DNA from: Terriglobia bacterium
GTDB lineage: Bacteria > Acidobacteriota > Terriglobia > Terriglobales > Acidobacteriaceae
Direction: 5' to 3'
Assembly (NCBI GenBank): GCA_020073385.1
Contig: JAIQFH010000011.1
Location: 1-64,000, forward strand
Length of the DNA stretch: 64,000 nucleotides
Below are positions 1 through 9,073 of this stretch, in pieces. The position numbers were made by a program, and so were the translations under genes. The notes beneath the pieces are model-generated. The model made no database searches. It was not told where the DNA came from and saw nothing but the letters and a program-made list of their open reading frames with translations. The stretch's first letter is position 1, and each line of letters begins with the position of its first letter.

Positions 1-143
1 TCCACAAACTCGTCGAACCTGGCACCCTCCAGTAACTCGTTCAACCGCTTATAGAAAGGATGGCCCGGCGCCACCGCCAACTCCGTGTGCGCAATCCATA
101 TGTCCTCTTGCTTCTCCCCGCCACTCCGCTTGCTCATCGCCAT
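1..143 (-). CDS. Transposase, N-terminal part (gene runs off the window)
   Basis: Reading the minus strand from 143 (or the second Met at 137) gives an uninterrupted peptide beginning MAMSKRSGGEKQEDIWIAHT and continuing with a PGHPFYKRLNELL segment and a FDEFVE end at the window edge. This is the N-terminal signature I associate with IS5/IS1182-like DDE transposases, where a short basic start is followed by 'GHPFY..LN.LL'. Only about 47 residues are visible, so the catalytic DDE domain lies outside and it is unknown whether the element is intact. The family assignment is from memory of the motif. No terminal inverted repeat was identified between 144 and 373, which holds only a piece of a 'ggacggggcaccc' type intergenic repeat. 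Confidence 0.6.
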   Translation of the reverse strand, partial: MAMSKRSGGEKQEDIWIAHTELAVAPGHPFYKRLNELLEGARFDEFV

Positions 144-373
144 CCGCGCATTCTACGAACTCTTCCTGTGGATCACGCCATCTTTTGTTTGTTTCAGGTA
201 TCCAGACTTGCACCACGGGCTGCTAGGCTGTCGGCTGTCGGGTATCCGCCCTTCGCAACGTGCGCGAAGGACGGGGCACCCACACTTAGTGGCGGCTTCG
301 GCAGTTCGAAGGCTGGGCCATCATCCGTTTTGTTAAATGGGTTTGGGCTGGTTGACTACATCGGAGCTTAACT

Positions 374-1198
374 TTGCCAGCACCGCTAAAAGACATCATC
401 GCATTAAATGCCAAACTAGAATGGGCAGAAGAGCACATCCAAGCTTTCCAACTGTTTTGGTCCGACTTTCGGGAAAAAAGCTATCGCGTCGAATCCAAGA
501 ACGATTCTAAGAGCGGACAGAGGGTCTACTTTCTCGCGGATGCGTGGGACCTCGATGAGAGATTCTCCGTGAGAATTGGCGATATTGTTCACAACTTGCG
601 GTCTGCGTTGGATCACTTGGCGTACCGAGCGATGAGCGTGTCCCCCGGTATCACTGCGAAAAATCTTCAAAGTGTTTATTTTCCCATTGCGGAGACGGCC
701 GCCGAATACCAATCCCTCAAGGGCAGGCGAGTAAAGGGAATGAGGCAAGACACTGTAAAAGCAATCGACCTGATCGAGCCATACAGGGGAGGAGCAGGAG
801 AAATTCTGTGGCAGCTCCATGATTTGGACATTATCGACAAGCACAAATTGCTGATCGCTGTGGGTTCGACGAGCCGCCAACAAAGCATGCCGCCAAGTGA
901 AATCGCACGATTGAAACGCGAATTCCTGGGTATCCGACAGCAGATCTATACCCCGGCTCAGGAAGCTATTCTCTTTCAAACCGCACGGGCAAGCATCCAA
1001 TTCCCGTTGAAACGAGGCGACATACTCGCCATCATTCCCGAACGTGAAGTGAACGAGCACATGCATTTCACCTTTGAGGTAGCGTTCGGAGAGCCTATAG
1101 CTCTTCGGGGTGAGCCTGTCATCGCCAAACTGTTTGAAATGTCTGGGAGAATTCGTGACATCATTCGGAATTTTGACAATGCTGGGTATTTGGAATGA
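374..1198 (+). CDS. Conserved protein of unknown function with an HNLRSALDHLA motif
   Basis: This 274-residue soluble protein has no signal peptide or membrane segment. The most distinctive stretch, about residues 70-85, reads GDIVHNLRSALDHLAYRAM, a motif I recognise from uncharacterised bacterial proteins that are usually encoded near mobile or accessory DNA. The TTG start is supported by GGAG about 7 nt upstream (363-366); no in-frame ATG gives a better site. The sequence is rich in charged helices, and an all-alpha HEPN-like fold is conceivable but is speculation. It stands alone between a truncated transposase and a repeat-filled spacer, and it is less GC-rich than its neighbours, so recent acquisition is plausible. 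No function is assigned. Confidence 0.65.
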   Translation: MPAPLKDIIALNAKLEWAEEHIQAFQLFWSDFREKSYRVESKNDSKSGQRVYFLADAWDLDERFSVRIGDIVHNLRSALDHLAYRAMSVSPGITAKNLQSVYFPIAETAAEYQSLKGRRVKGMRQDTVKAIDLIEPYRGGAGEILWQLHDLDIIDKHKLLIAVGSTSRQQSMPPSEIARLKREFLGIRQQIYTPAQEAILFQTARASIQFPLKRGDILAIIPEREVNEHMHFTFEVAFGEPIALRGEPVIAKLFEMSGRIRDIIRNFDNAGYLE

Positions 1199-1345
1199 CT
1201 GTTGCCTCTGCTGTCGATATTTTCTGTGTGCGACGACTATAGGATGAACGATCCAAAAACCGAGGAAAGACGGAACGCGGGTGGCACATCCTTTCGCGCT
1301 TTTTGCGAAAGGGTGGGGAGTCGATGCTCTCTGCCGCTAAGTCTT

Positions 1346-1497
1346 TTAAGCCACGCCCCGCACTTTCATCGAGGCTTGCGGCCACTGATTCAGCTTCACG
1401 ATGCCCTCTTCTCCTAACGCGTAACTGCGATAGCTGCTCCATGTCCACTGCTCGGGCTCCAGCACGAGTCCTCGCTTCAGCGGATTTCGGAAATCCC
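1346..1497 (-). pseudogene. C-terminal fragment of a REP-associated tyrosine transposase (RAYT)
   Basis: On the minus strand the sequence before the TAA at 1346-1348 translates as RNPLKRGLVLEPEQWTWSSY followed by RSYALGEEGIVKLNQWPQ. That matches the conserved end of Y1/RAYT transposases (NPVKRGLV ... W.WSSYR.Y). The catalytic HUH domain and tyrosine are absent: upstream of about 1497 the frame dissolves into the duplicated 180-bp repeat. This is therefore a dead remnant. It lies beside the 'cctgagcgaagg' type palindromes, which are the kind of repeat such enzymes are known to mobilise. Confidence 0.7.
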
Positions 1498-1874
1498 CAC
1501 CCGTCCACATATGCGGCTGGCTTCAACTGCGTAACTCCGAAGTAAGGTGAGAACGCCTTGTCAAGCTCATGACACTGCACGCGGGGTAGGGATCCTTCGA
1601 CTGCGGTTGATCTTTGCGCTTACGGCGCGCAAAGATCAGTCCTCGCTCAGGATGACATTGCCGGGAATTGAAACATAAAGTTCGCCTCTGAGTGGATTTC
1701 GGGAATCCCCACGCGTCTCTGTATGCGGCTGGCTTCAACTGCGTAATTCCGAAGTAAGGTGAGAACGCCTTGCCAAGCTTATGACGCTGCGGGGCGGGGT
1801 AGGGATCCTTCGACTGCGGTTGATCTTTGCGCTTACCGCGCAAAGATCAATCCTCGCTCAGGATGACATTGCCA
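1482..1874. repeat. Two direct copies of a ~180-bp intergenic repeat
   Basis: Copy 1 (1482-1662) and copy 2 (1694-1874) start with near-identical 'ggatttcggaaatccccac' and share the whole following order of blocks, including 'ggctggcttcaactgcgtaa', a 'gtagggatccttcgactgcg' block and the hairpin GATCTTTGCGC/GCGCAAAGATC ending in 'ctcaggatgacat'. The period is 212 bp. Differences are scattered point changes, so the duplication is not very recent. The final hairpin block recurs in variant form at 53594-53655. Confidence 0.8.
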
Positions 1875-1900
1875 AATGACATTGCCAAATGACATTGCCA
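1863..1900. repeat. 13-bp tandem repeat, three copies
   Basis: The unit 'atgacattgccaa' is repeated almost perfectly three times directly after the second 180-bp repeat copy. It looks like slippage at the repeat edge. Confidence 0.8.
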
Positions 1901-2120
1901 GGAATTGCCGATTATGCATCCCTTGCAGGGAACACAGTATTGTTCGCACCGAGAGCGCCACTTATCCTGAATGCACAGGTAGTTCCGCGAGTGCTCTACG
2001 TGCAGGACCGGAAGACGAATGCGACTTGGTTGAGGATGCAGCTACGTCCGCACCCGACTTCACTGTCAAACAGGGAGGATTTCGCATCCCCGCACGACAA
2101 ATCGTTACCACGAGGTACGA

Positions 2121-3218
2121 ATGAGAATTGCTCAGGTGTCGCCACTTTACGAAAGCGTGCCACCGCGTCTTTATGGAGGCACGGAACGAGTTGTGTCATG
2201 GCTGACGGAGGAGTTGGTTCGTCGAGGCCACCAGGTAACGCTGTTCGCCAGCGGCGACTCCCTCACCAACGCCCACTTGGTTCCAGTCTGCCCGCAAGCT
2301 TTGCGCCTTGACCCAGAATGCCTGGATCCTCTAGCTCACCACTTACGTCTGATCGAACAAGTCCTGCAACGCAAGGATGATTTCGATATCGTCCACTTTC
2401 ATATCGATTACCTGCACTTCTCGATGAGCCGCCGCGAGGACCTTTCGCAACTCACCACGCTCCACGGACGCCTCGATATTCCAGATCTGGTTCCTATGTT
2501 CCGTGAATTTTCCGAAATGCCCGTCGTCTCGATTTCCGATGCTCAGCGCAGGCCACTACCGTGGATCAATTGGCAGGGCACCGTTCACCACGGCATGCCG
2601 GAGAACACTTTTGTGCCCCACTTTGATGCGGGAAACTATCTCGCGTTCCTGGGCCGGGTTTCTCCGGAAAAAGGAATCGAGGACGCCATTGAGATTGCGA
2701 AACGAGCCGGCCTTCCGCTGAAGATTGCCGCCAAGGTGGACCGTGCCGACAAGAGCTACTTCGAGTCTCAAGTAAAACCGATGCTCAAGCACAAGCTCAT
2801 CGAGTTTGTGGGGGAAATCAGCGACCGGGAAAAGAACGCATTTCTCGGAAATGCGTCCGCCCTCCTGTTTCCCATCAATTGGTCAGAACCCTTCGGCATC
2901 GTGCTGATCGAAGCCATGGCCTGCGGTCTTCCCGTCATCGCCTACCCGCGGGGATCTGTCCCGGAAATTATCGAGGACGGCCTGTCTGGATTTCTGGTAC
3001 ATAATGTCGACGAGGCTGCCCGCGCGGTGAAGAGCCTCTCCGCCATCGACCGCCGCAAATGCCGCCGCGCCTTCGAAGACCGTTTTTCCGCAAAGCGCAT
3101 GGCCCAGCAATACCTGGCCATCTACGACCGCATCATCAAACGAGAATCTGAATCCATCGCTCTCACTGAAGGAGATCTCAGTTGGACGAAGTTGGCACCA
3201 CCCAGCAGTACTACATAG
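2121..3218 (+). CDS. Glycosyltransferase family 4
   Basis: This 365-residue cytoplasmic retaining glycosyltransferase has two Rossmann domains (GT-B fold). The N-terminal half starts MRIAQVSPLYESVPPRLYGG, with the GG-T-E loop typical of GT4 nucleotide-sugar enzymes. The C-terminal half has FLGRVSPEKGIEDAIEIAKR at about 175-195, and the donor-binding segment SEPFGIVLIEAMACGLPVIA with the E-x7-E motif at about 255-275. The ATG has GAGG just upstream (2110-2113). Its last 37 nt overlap the next gene, a debranching-type glucosidase, so the two are probably translationally coupled and act on the same glucan or trehalose-like material. Acceptor and donor cannot be read from the sequence. Confidence 0.85.
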   Translation: MRIAQVSPLYESVPPRLYGGTERVVSWLTEELVRRGHQVTLFASGDSLTNAHLVPVCPQALRLDPECLDPLAHHLRLIEQVLQRKDDFDIVHFHIDYLHFSMSRREDLSQLTTLHGRLDIPDLVPMFREFSEMPVVSISDAQRRPLPWINWQGTVHHGMPENTFVPHFDAGNYLAFLGRVSPEKGIEDAIEIAKRAGLPLKIAAKVDRADKSYFESQVKPMLKHKLIEFVGEISDREKNAFLGNASALLFPINWSEPFGIVLIEAMACGLPVIAYPRGSVPEIIEDGLSGFLVHNVDEAARAVKSLSAIDRRKCRRAFEDRFSAKRMAQQYLAIYDRIIKRESESIALTEGDLSWTKLAPPSSTT

Positions 3219-5338
3219 CCGCCGGATCGTCTCCTTCTGAGGACCGGACGCGAGTACTGAAATACGGAAAATGCTTCGCCGTTTTCAATCGCTACGGCGA
3301 TATCGTACCCCTCGGCCTCGGCGAGCATGGCGTCTTCTTCCGCGGCTGCCGCCATCTCTCGGAGTTCGTCCTTGGCCTGTGGAATGCGCGCCCGCTGCTG
3401 CTCAGCTCGAACGTCCAGGCTGACAATTTTGCATTCGTCGCGGATCTGGCGAACGTCGATGTCACGGAGAATCAAAACATCGCGGTTCCGCGCGGCACGC
3501 TGCATCTGGTCCGCTCGCGTTTCCTGTGGCGCGACGTCGCTCACGAAGAACTCCGCATCGTCAACTACGGCCTGAAGTCGCTACGCGTGCCAATCCAGAT
3601 TGCGTTCGCTGCCGACTACGCTGACATCTTCGAAGTCCGTGGCATGCGCCGCGAACACCGTGGCCGCCGCCTCGAGGACGAGATCACCGCCACGTCGATC
3701 CTGATGACCTACGAAGGTCTCGACCACCAACTCCGCCGCACCTGTATCCAGGCCGATCCCGCACCGGTCGCGATTACTCCTAGCGAACTCCAGTTTGAGG
3801 CTTCGCTCGGCCCGGGCAAGTCGGCGACGTTTCATCTCTCCGTCGACTGCAATCCCCAGAGCCATCACCGCTCGATTGGATACTCCCGTGCCATGGCCGG
3901 AGCCGAGACCGAACTCAAGGCCGCATCGTCCAGTCTGTGTAAAATCTCCAGTTCCAACGACCGCCTGACCTCCTGGGTCCGCCGCTCCCTCGCCGACGTC
4001 GAGATGATGACTATGGGAAATCCGGAGACAAATTATCCCTACGCCGGCGTGCCCTGGTTCAGCACGGTATTTGGCCGCGACGGCATCATCACCGCGATGC
4101 AGATGTTGTGGATCGCCCCGCAAATCGCGAAGGGCGTTCTGCTGTTCCTGGCCTCTACGCAAGCCACGGAAATCGATCTGAAGAACGAAGCACAGCCCGG
4201 CAAGATCATCCACGAAACCCGCGGCGGAGAAATGGCCACCCTCGGCGAAGTTCCTTTCGGCCGCTACTACGGCAGCATCGACAGCACACCGCTATTCCTG
4301 ATTCTTGCCGGATGTTATTTCGATTACACCGGAGACGTGAAATTCCTCGAGCACCTTCGTCCTCACATCGACATGGCCCTCGACTGGATCGACCGCTACG
4401 GTGACGTCGACGGGGACGGCTTCGTGGAATACGCTCCCCACGGTGAAAAGGGGCTGGTCCAGCAGGGGTGGAAAGATTCCAACGACTCCGTCTTTCACGT
4501 CGACGGAACGATTGCCGATCCGCCCATCGCGCTGTGTGAAGTGCAAGGGTACGTCTATGCCGCGAAAATGGCGGCTGCAAAAATCTACGCAGCCTGGAAC
4601 GACATGCAACGCCAACGATCGCTGGAGAGTGAAGCCGCCGAATTGCGGCACCACTTCGAGGAAGCCTTCTGGTGCGACGAAATCTCCACCTACGCGTTAG
4701 CCCTCGACGGCCACAAACAACCATGCCGCGTGCGCACGTCCAATCCCGGACACTGCCTCTTCTCGGGCATCGCCAGCCCCGAGAGGGCGAATCTCGTCGC
4801 CCACACCCTGGTCAGCACAGATTTTTTCAGCGGATGGGGTATTCGCACCGTCGGCTGTCACGAGGCCCGCTACAACCCGCTCTCGTACCACAACGGTTCC
4901 GTGTGGCCCCATGACAATGCGATCATCGCGGCAGGAATGGCCCGCTACGACTTCCGCGAGTTTGCCGGGCGCATTCTGATGAGCCTGCTCGATCTCAGCA
5001 GCTCAGTCGAACTTCAGCGCCTGCCTGAACTGTTCTGTGGAGTCGATCGCCGCGTGGGACAAGGCCCAACACTTTATCCGGTAGCCTGCTCGCCGCAAGC
5101 GTGGGCAGCCGGCGCAGTCTTTATGCTCCTGCAGGCGTGCCTCGGCATCACCATCGATGCCAAGAACCGGCGGGTGGTCTTTGATCGCCCCTATCTGCCG
5201 CAAGGTATCCCACAGCTCTCAATCCGGGACCTGCGCATCGAAGACTGCCGTGTCAGCCTCTTCCTGGAACGCGACTCCGGTCCAGTCCGAATCCAGGTAT
5301 TAGAAAAGCACGGCGAAGTCGATGTAGTGGGGAAGTAG
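3182..5338 (+). CDS. Glycogen debranching enzyme-like amylo-alpha-1,6-glucosidase
   Basis: This 718-residue protein combines an N-terminal beta-sandwich domain (residues 20-250; the GDE_N type, with 'G.GEHGVFFRGCRHLS') and a C-terminal (alpha/alpha)6 barrel (about 275-690). The barrel carries PWFSTVFGRDGIITAMQMLW, the active-site block of the bacterial amylo-alpha-1,6-glucosidase family, plus QGWKDSNDSVFH and 'YHNGSVWPHDNAIIAAGMARY'. It likely hydrolyses alpha-linked glucosides in the cytoplasm; no signal peptide is seen. The TTG start is supported by AAGGAG at about 3168-3173 and lies inside the end of the GT4 gene. A trehalase-like role is the main alternative. Confidence 0.87.
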   Translation: MDEVGTTQQYYIAAGSSPSEDRTRVLKYGKCFAVFNRYGDIVPLGLGEHGVFFRGCRHLSEFVLGLWNARPLLLSSNVQADNFAFVADLANVDVTENQNIAVPRGTLHLVRSRFLWRDVAHEELRIVNYGLKSLRVPIQIAFAADYADIFEVRGMRREHRGRRLEDEITATSILMTYEGLDHQLRRTCIQADPAPVAITPSELQFEASLGPGKSATFHLSVDCNPQSHHRSIGYSRAMAGAETELKAASSSLCKISSSNDRLTSWVRRSLADVEMMTMGNPETNYPYAGVPWFSTVFGRDGIITAMQMLWIAPQIAKGVLLFLASTQATEIDLKNEAQPGKIIHETRGGEMATLGEVPFGRYYGSIDSTPLFLILAGCYFDYTGDVKFLEHLRPHIDMALDWIDRYGDVDGDGFVEYAPHGEKGLVQQGWKDSNDSVFHVDGTIADPPIALCEVQGYVYAAKMAAAKIYAAWNDMQRQRSLESEAAELRHHFEEAFWCDEISTYALALDGHKQPCRVRTSNPGHCLFSGIASPERANLVAHTLVSTDFFSGWGIRTVGCHEARYNPLSYHNGSVWPHDNAIIAAGMARYDFREFAGRILMSLLDLSSSVELQRLPELFCGVDRRVGQGPTLYPVACSPQAWAAGAVFMLLQACLGITIDAKNRRVVFDRPYLPQGIPQLSIRDLRIEDCRVSLFLERDSGPVRIQVLEKHGEVDVVGK

Positions 5339-5342
5339 AGGT

Positions 5343-5440
5343 CGATTTCAGATTGCAGATTTTAGATTGCAGATTCTCGAGCCTGTCAGCGGCACTGCCG
5401 GCGATTCTAAATCTGCAATCTGAAATCGAAAATCTGCAAT
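5343..5440. repeat. Large imperfect inverted repeat between convergent genes
   Basis: The left arm is built from 'gatttcagattgcagatttt' motifs and the right arm carries their reverse complement around 'tctgcaatctgaaatc'. It can fold into a long stem-loop just after the glucosidase stop and before the convergent aminotransferase end. It may act as a bidirectional terminator, but no clean T-run is present. The same 'cagatttgagattga/tctgaaatctgaaatct' motifs recur around 18540-18810. Confidence 0.6.
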
Positions 5441-5484
5441 CGAAGTGGGCCCGGCACTCTGCTTGCAGAACCGGGCCCTATCCA

Positions 5485-6843
5485 TCATGCGCCCTTCCCG
5501 ACCGCCGAAATGCACTCCTCCAGCACATCAACGGCAACGTCAGCCTCTTCTTTGGTGACAACCAGCGGCGGACACAGCCGGATCGTGCTAGGCCCGCAAC
5601 CGAGGAACAGGATGCCCTTCTCGAACGCCATCTCGACAATGCGATCGCGCTCCGCGGCCCCATACTCTTTCGTGACCTTGTCCTTCACGATGTCGACGCC
5701 GATCATCAACCCGCGTCCACGAACATCACCGACCAGTTTCAGTCGCGAAGGCCAATCCGCCATCCGAGCCAGAATGTGCTTCCCAACTTTCGCGGAGTTC
5801 TCGAGCAGATGTTCTTTCTCAATCACATCCAGCGTGGCCAGCGCCGCGGCGATAGCAACAGGATTTCCCCCGAAGGTAGAAGCGTGCGATCCCGGAACCC
5901 AGTCCATGATCTCCGCGCGGCTCACCGTGACGCCTAGCGGCATGCCCGAAGCAATACCCTTCGCCATGCAGACGATGTCCGGCTCGACCCCGGTGTGCTC
6001 CACCGCCCACCACTTGCCGGTGCGACCCACACCGCTCTGCACCTCATCGACGACCAGCAGAATGCCGTGCCGGTCGCAGATCCGCCGTAGCTCTTGCATA
6101 AAGTTGGTAGGAGCGACAACGTATCCGCCCTCGCCTTGCACCGGCTCGACAAAAATCGCCGCGACTTCCTCCGGAGGCAACGTAGTCTTGAACAGCTTTT
6201 CTTCGATGAATCGCGCGCATCCCAAGGCAAACTGTTCCGCTTCCTGCTGCCCAGCGACACATCCGCGATAAACATCCGGATAGCGCACGTGCGTCACGCC
6301 CGGCACCAGCGGAGCAAACCTCCGCCGCTGTTGCGGCTTGGAAGCCGTCAGCGACAACGCGCCCATCGTGCGTCCGTGGAACGCTCCAAAGAACGCAATG
6401 ATGTTCTGCCGCTTGGTGTGATAGCGCGCCAGCTTCAGCGCGCACTCGATCGCCTCCGCGCCGGAGTTGCCGTAGTAAATGCGGTGCGGACCCTTCATCG
6501 GCGCAATCTTCGACAGCCGCGATGCCAACTGCACCATGTTCTCGTAATAGAAGTCGGTGCCCGACATGTGAATGAGTTCGCCCGCCTGGCGTTGAATAGC
6601 GGCGACTACATCGGGATGGCAGTGCCCCGTAGAAGTCACGGCAATGCCGGCAGAAAAATCGAAGAACTCGTTTCCGTCCACGTCGGTGACGACGATGCCG
6701 CGCCCGCTCTTAGCTACCAGCGGATACGACCGGGTATAGGACGGTGAAATGTATTGCTCATCACCCTCGAGCACGCGCTTGGCGTTCGGCCCGGGCAGGG
6801 CGGTCTTGATCTTGGGACCAATCGTAGCAGTCATGGCAGTCAT
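5485..6843 (-). CDS. Class III pyridoxal-phosphate aminotransferase (acetylornithine/GABA aminotransferase family)
   Basis: This 452-residue fold-type I aminotransferase moves an amino group from an omega-amino substrate to 2-oxoglutarate. Visible landmarks are the entry segment DVDGNEFFDFSAGIAVTSTG, the cofactor-phosphate site YGNSGAEAIECALKLARYHT, the AFHGRTMGALSLTASK block, the VEPVQGEGGY loop, LLVVDEVQSGVGRTGK and the Schiff-base lysine in CMAKGIASGMPLGVT at about residue 290. The start ATG is preceded by GGAGGAAT. The length and the GSG/QGEGGY signatures fit GabT or acetylornithine aminotransferase-like enzymes. There are no arg or gab genes beside it, so the substrate stays open (GABA, acetylornithine, lysine). 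Confidence 0.88.
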   Translation of the reverse strand: MTAMTATIGPKIKTALPGPNAKRVLEGDEQYISPSYTRSYPLVAKSGRGIVVTDVDGNEFFDFSAGIAVTSTGHCHPDVVAAIQRQAGELIHMSGTDFYYENMVQLASRLSKIAPMKGPHRIYYGNSGAEAIECALKLARYHTKRQNIIAFFGAFHGRTMGALSLTASKPQQRRRFAPLVPGVTHVRYPDVYRGCVAGQQEAEQFALGCARFIEEKLFKTTLPPEEVAAIFVEPVQGEGGYVVAPTNFMQELRRICDRHGILLVVDEVQSGVGRTGKWWAVEHTGVEPDIVCMAKGIASGMPLGVTVSRAEIMDWVPGSHASTFGGNPVAIAAALATLDVIEKEHLLENSAKVGKHILARMADWPSRLKLVGDVRGRGLMIGVDIVKDKVTKEYGAAERDRIVEMAFEKGILFLGCGPSTIRLCPPLVVTKEEADVAVDVLEECISAVGKGA

Positions 6844-7662
6844 GATATTCCTCCGTTCGGGTCGGCACGACTTTCAGTCGCGCCGCCTATCGCCAGCTTT
6901 GAAAGGGCGCGACCTCAGTCGCGCTGTCCAAGGCCGCTTTTTGATCTTCGGGCTTTAGCCCCTGAGGGCCGCCACGTCGGGCCATTGGACAAATGGATCA
7001 GGCTCGGACGCACGTCGTGGTTTCAGACGAAGTACCGCCGAGGCGAATCCGGCGAAGGAAGGAAACTAGTCGCTACCGAAGAGTGAAGGACGCAGCCGCG
7101 AGGGCAGAATGGCTCGATACCGCCGCGGACACACCAGCGAGTGCAGCCAGCACTCGCCCGCTTGGGCATAGGGAACGCGCGAATTGGCATGTTTGCGCAG
7201 CATCGTTCGCGGTCGACATCACTGATTGATTATAGCCGCACTACGTCAGCCAGCGAAACCCCCTATTTGGTAACGATGGTTTCCACCTTTATTATCTTTG
7301 GCTTCACGCCTTTAAGTACGAAGGAATTATTCCTGGCTTCCCCCAACTACGGCCCGCTGACGCGAGCAACCCCATCTCTCTTGGCGACAGTCCTTTCAAT
7401 TTTTACACCTCCCTTACAACTCTTTTGCAGTTCTTTTACAACTCCTTTGCGGTTCGCCAAGTAACGGACGTGCTTGATTGCCTAGACTCCACCTGCGCCG
7501 CAGTCAGTGCACCGCTGCGCACTTCTTTGCGATTGCTGAGCACGTAACAGCTACCAGCCAGATATAAGGGCTCAGCGCGGCTTTCTTGCTCGAAGAGTCA
7601 TTCCTCGGGGATTCACTCGGAACCAACGGTTGGTCAAATCAAGATCGCATGAGGAGTTCGGA
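6844..7662. other. Divergent intergenic region with degenerate repeats
   Basis: About 820 bp lie between the aminotransferase (minus) and the barrel-cytochrome operon (plus). The first 250 bp contain repeated 'cgactttcagtcgcgcc' and 'gcgcgacctcagtcgcgc' motifs typical of decayed intergenic repeats. Near 7410-7455 there are two direct 'ttacaactc.tttgc.gttc' repeats. No credible gene is seen, and no promoter could be fixed with confidence. Confidence 0.55.
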
Positions 7663-9054
7663 ATGCGTGTCGGGACACGGTCTGACGCTCGCCTGATTCA
7701 ATCTCTTGCAACTTCGGCGTTGACTCTAGCTTTTCTAATCCTGAGCGGCAGCCAATCCGCGAATGCCCTTCCGGCTTTCGCTCGCAAGTATGGGCTGCGA
7801 TGTTCCGCCTGCCATGAAACCTGGCCCATGCTCAATTACTTCGGCCAGAAATTCAAAGACAACGGCTATCAACTGATGAACGACAAAGATGCCCCGATCT
7901 GGCAGAACCCGGCGTACTGGCCGATCACGTTGCGCATGACGCCGTTCTGGAGCCGCGAGAGCACTAACAAAATCGCTGCCGATACGGCCAGCGGCGTGGC
8001 CAGCCTGGCGACCACAGGATTCAATTTTGGCGGACTGGACATTCTGACCGGCGGCACCTTGGAGAAGAACATCTCGTTCCTGCTGGTTCCTGCCTCCGAA
8101 GAGGACGGATCGTTCCACATCGAAGCGGTGAACGTGCGCTTCGACAATCTCTTCCACAGTCCCTGGCTCAACGTGAAAGTCGGGAAGTTTGAGCTGGACA
8201 GCTTCATCTCTGAAAAGCGTGGGTTGACCCTATCGGGAAGTGGCGGGGGCTACCAACTGTTCCACTTCATCCCGGTTAACGATGGCAACATTTTTGGCCA
8301 GATCGGAGACAACCAGGTCGGTGTGGAGTGGATGGGCCACTCGTTCAACGACCGTACGCGGTTGTCCGCGGCGGTACTCAGTTCGACCGACGGAAATCCG
8401 GACGTGCCCTACGGGCAAAACTCTTACACGGCATTCTTCGCCGGGAGTCAAGCCTTCAGCGCAGGAAAACTCGGCGTGCAGCGCCTCGGCGGGTATGCGA
8501 TGGTGGGCCAAGCCCCAACCACCTATTTGACAGCCGATGGTGCTCCCATCCTCGGTTCGGGAACCGGCAACAAGAGTTTCAGCCGCGTAGGATTCGAGGG
8601 CCTGTTCTATCTCGGACCGCACCTCGACTTCCAGGTCTTCACCCAACACGGCTCCGATGATGCCTGGTTCGGCGCCTGCTATGGCGACATCATCACGGGA
8701 ACCTGCGACCCCGCCAACAACAACACCGGCGGAGCAGCGCTACCGGCCGGAGCTCGCAATCCTACCTGGAATGGAGCTTTTGTCGAAACCCACTTCGTCT
8801 GGAACCCGCAGTTCACCATCTTCCAGCGATCCGAGTGGGTTCGGATGTCGCAGCAAGCTCTTCCGGGGACACCCTCGAATCTGGGTGACATCGACAACTA
8901 TGTGTTCGGCTATCGCTATAACCCGTTCATGTCGAGCCGTGCCGGGTTTGCCTTCCACAACGAGTACTCGTGGATCCGACAACGGGGCACCGCGCCCGAT
9001 GGGACAGACCTGAGCAGCAACAGCCTCATGCTGGGCTTTGATTTCGCCTTCTGA
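7663..9054 (+). CDS. Outer-membrane beta-barrel protein with an N-terminal c-type heme site
   Basis: The ATG at 7663 has GAGGAG 7-12 nt upstream; an in-frame TTG at 7630 is less likely. Residues 1-37 form a signal peptide ending near QSANALPAF. Directly after comes KYGLRCSACHETWPMLNYFG, a CxxCH heme-attachment motif. The remaining 400 residues are rich in alternating aromatic/Gly strands with no hydrophobic helices and end LMLGFDFAF, the terminal aromatic typical of outer-membrane barrels. So a single polypeptide appears to carry both a heme and a barrel. The next gene, 19 nt downstream, is a periplasmic diheme cytochrome, so the pair probably moves electrons at or across the outer membrane. 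The redox partner and electron donor are unknown. Confidence 0.75.
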   Translation: MRVGTRSDARLIQSLATSALTLAFLILSGSQSANALPAFARKYGLRCSACHETWPMLNYFGQKFKDNGYQLMNDKDAPIWQNPAYWPITLRMTPFWSRESTNKIAADTASGVASLATTGFNFGGLDILTGGTLEKNISFLLVPASEEDGSFHIEAVNVRFDNLFHSPWLNVKVGKFELDSFISEKRGLTLSGSGGGYQLFHFIPVNDGNIFGQIGDNQVGVEWMGHSFNDRTRLSAAVLSSTDGNPDVPYGQNSYTAFFAGSQAFSAGKLGVQRLGGYAMVGQAPTTYLTADGAPILGSGTGNKSFSRVGFEGLFYLGPHLDFQVFTQHGSDDAWFGACYGDIITGTCDPANNNTGGAALPAGARNPTWNGAFVETHFVWNPQFTIFQRSEWVRMSQQALPGTPSNLGDIDNYVFGYRYNPFMSSRAGFAFHNEYSWIRQRGTAPDGTDLSSNSLMLGFDFAF

Positions 9055-9073
9055 GAAAACGAGGAGACCGACG

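Larger units (their letters stand above)
1199..2120. other. Repeat-filled intergenic region
   Basis: This 920-bp stretch holds no credible intact gene. It contains the remnant of a REP-associated transposase on the minus strand (1346-1497), two diverged copies of a roughly 180-bp unit (1482-1662 and 1694-1874), a 13-bp tandem repeat (1863-1900) and a small inverted repeat around 1282-1320 of the 'gtggcacatcc...gggtgggga' type seen elsewhere in the window. Short open frames here cross repeat boundaries and show no family resemblance. Confidence 0.7.

Noticed and set aside
416-1066. A 216-codon minus-strand frame
   Set aside because: Antisense to the 374-1198 gene; no family resemblance or ribosome site, whereas the plus frame has a familiar motif.
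1523-1843. A 106-codon minus-strand frame with internal duplication
   Set aside because: The duplication in the peptide simply mirrors the two 180-bp DNA repeat copies; no gene-like features.
3581-4724. Long minus-strand frames inside the debranching-type glucosidase
   Set aside because: Shadows of a well-recognised enzyme; Arg-rich products typical of antisense reading of GC-rich genes.
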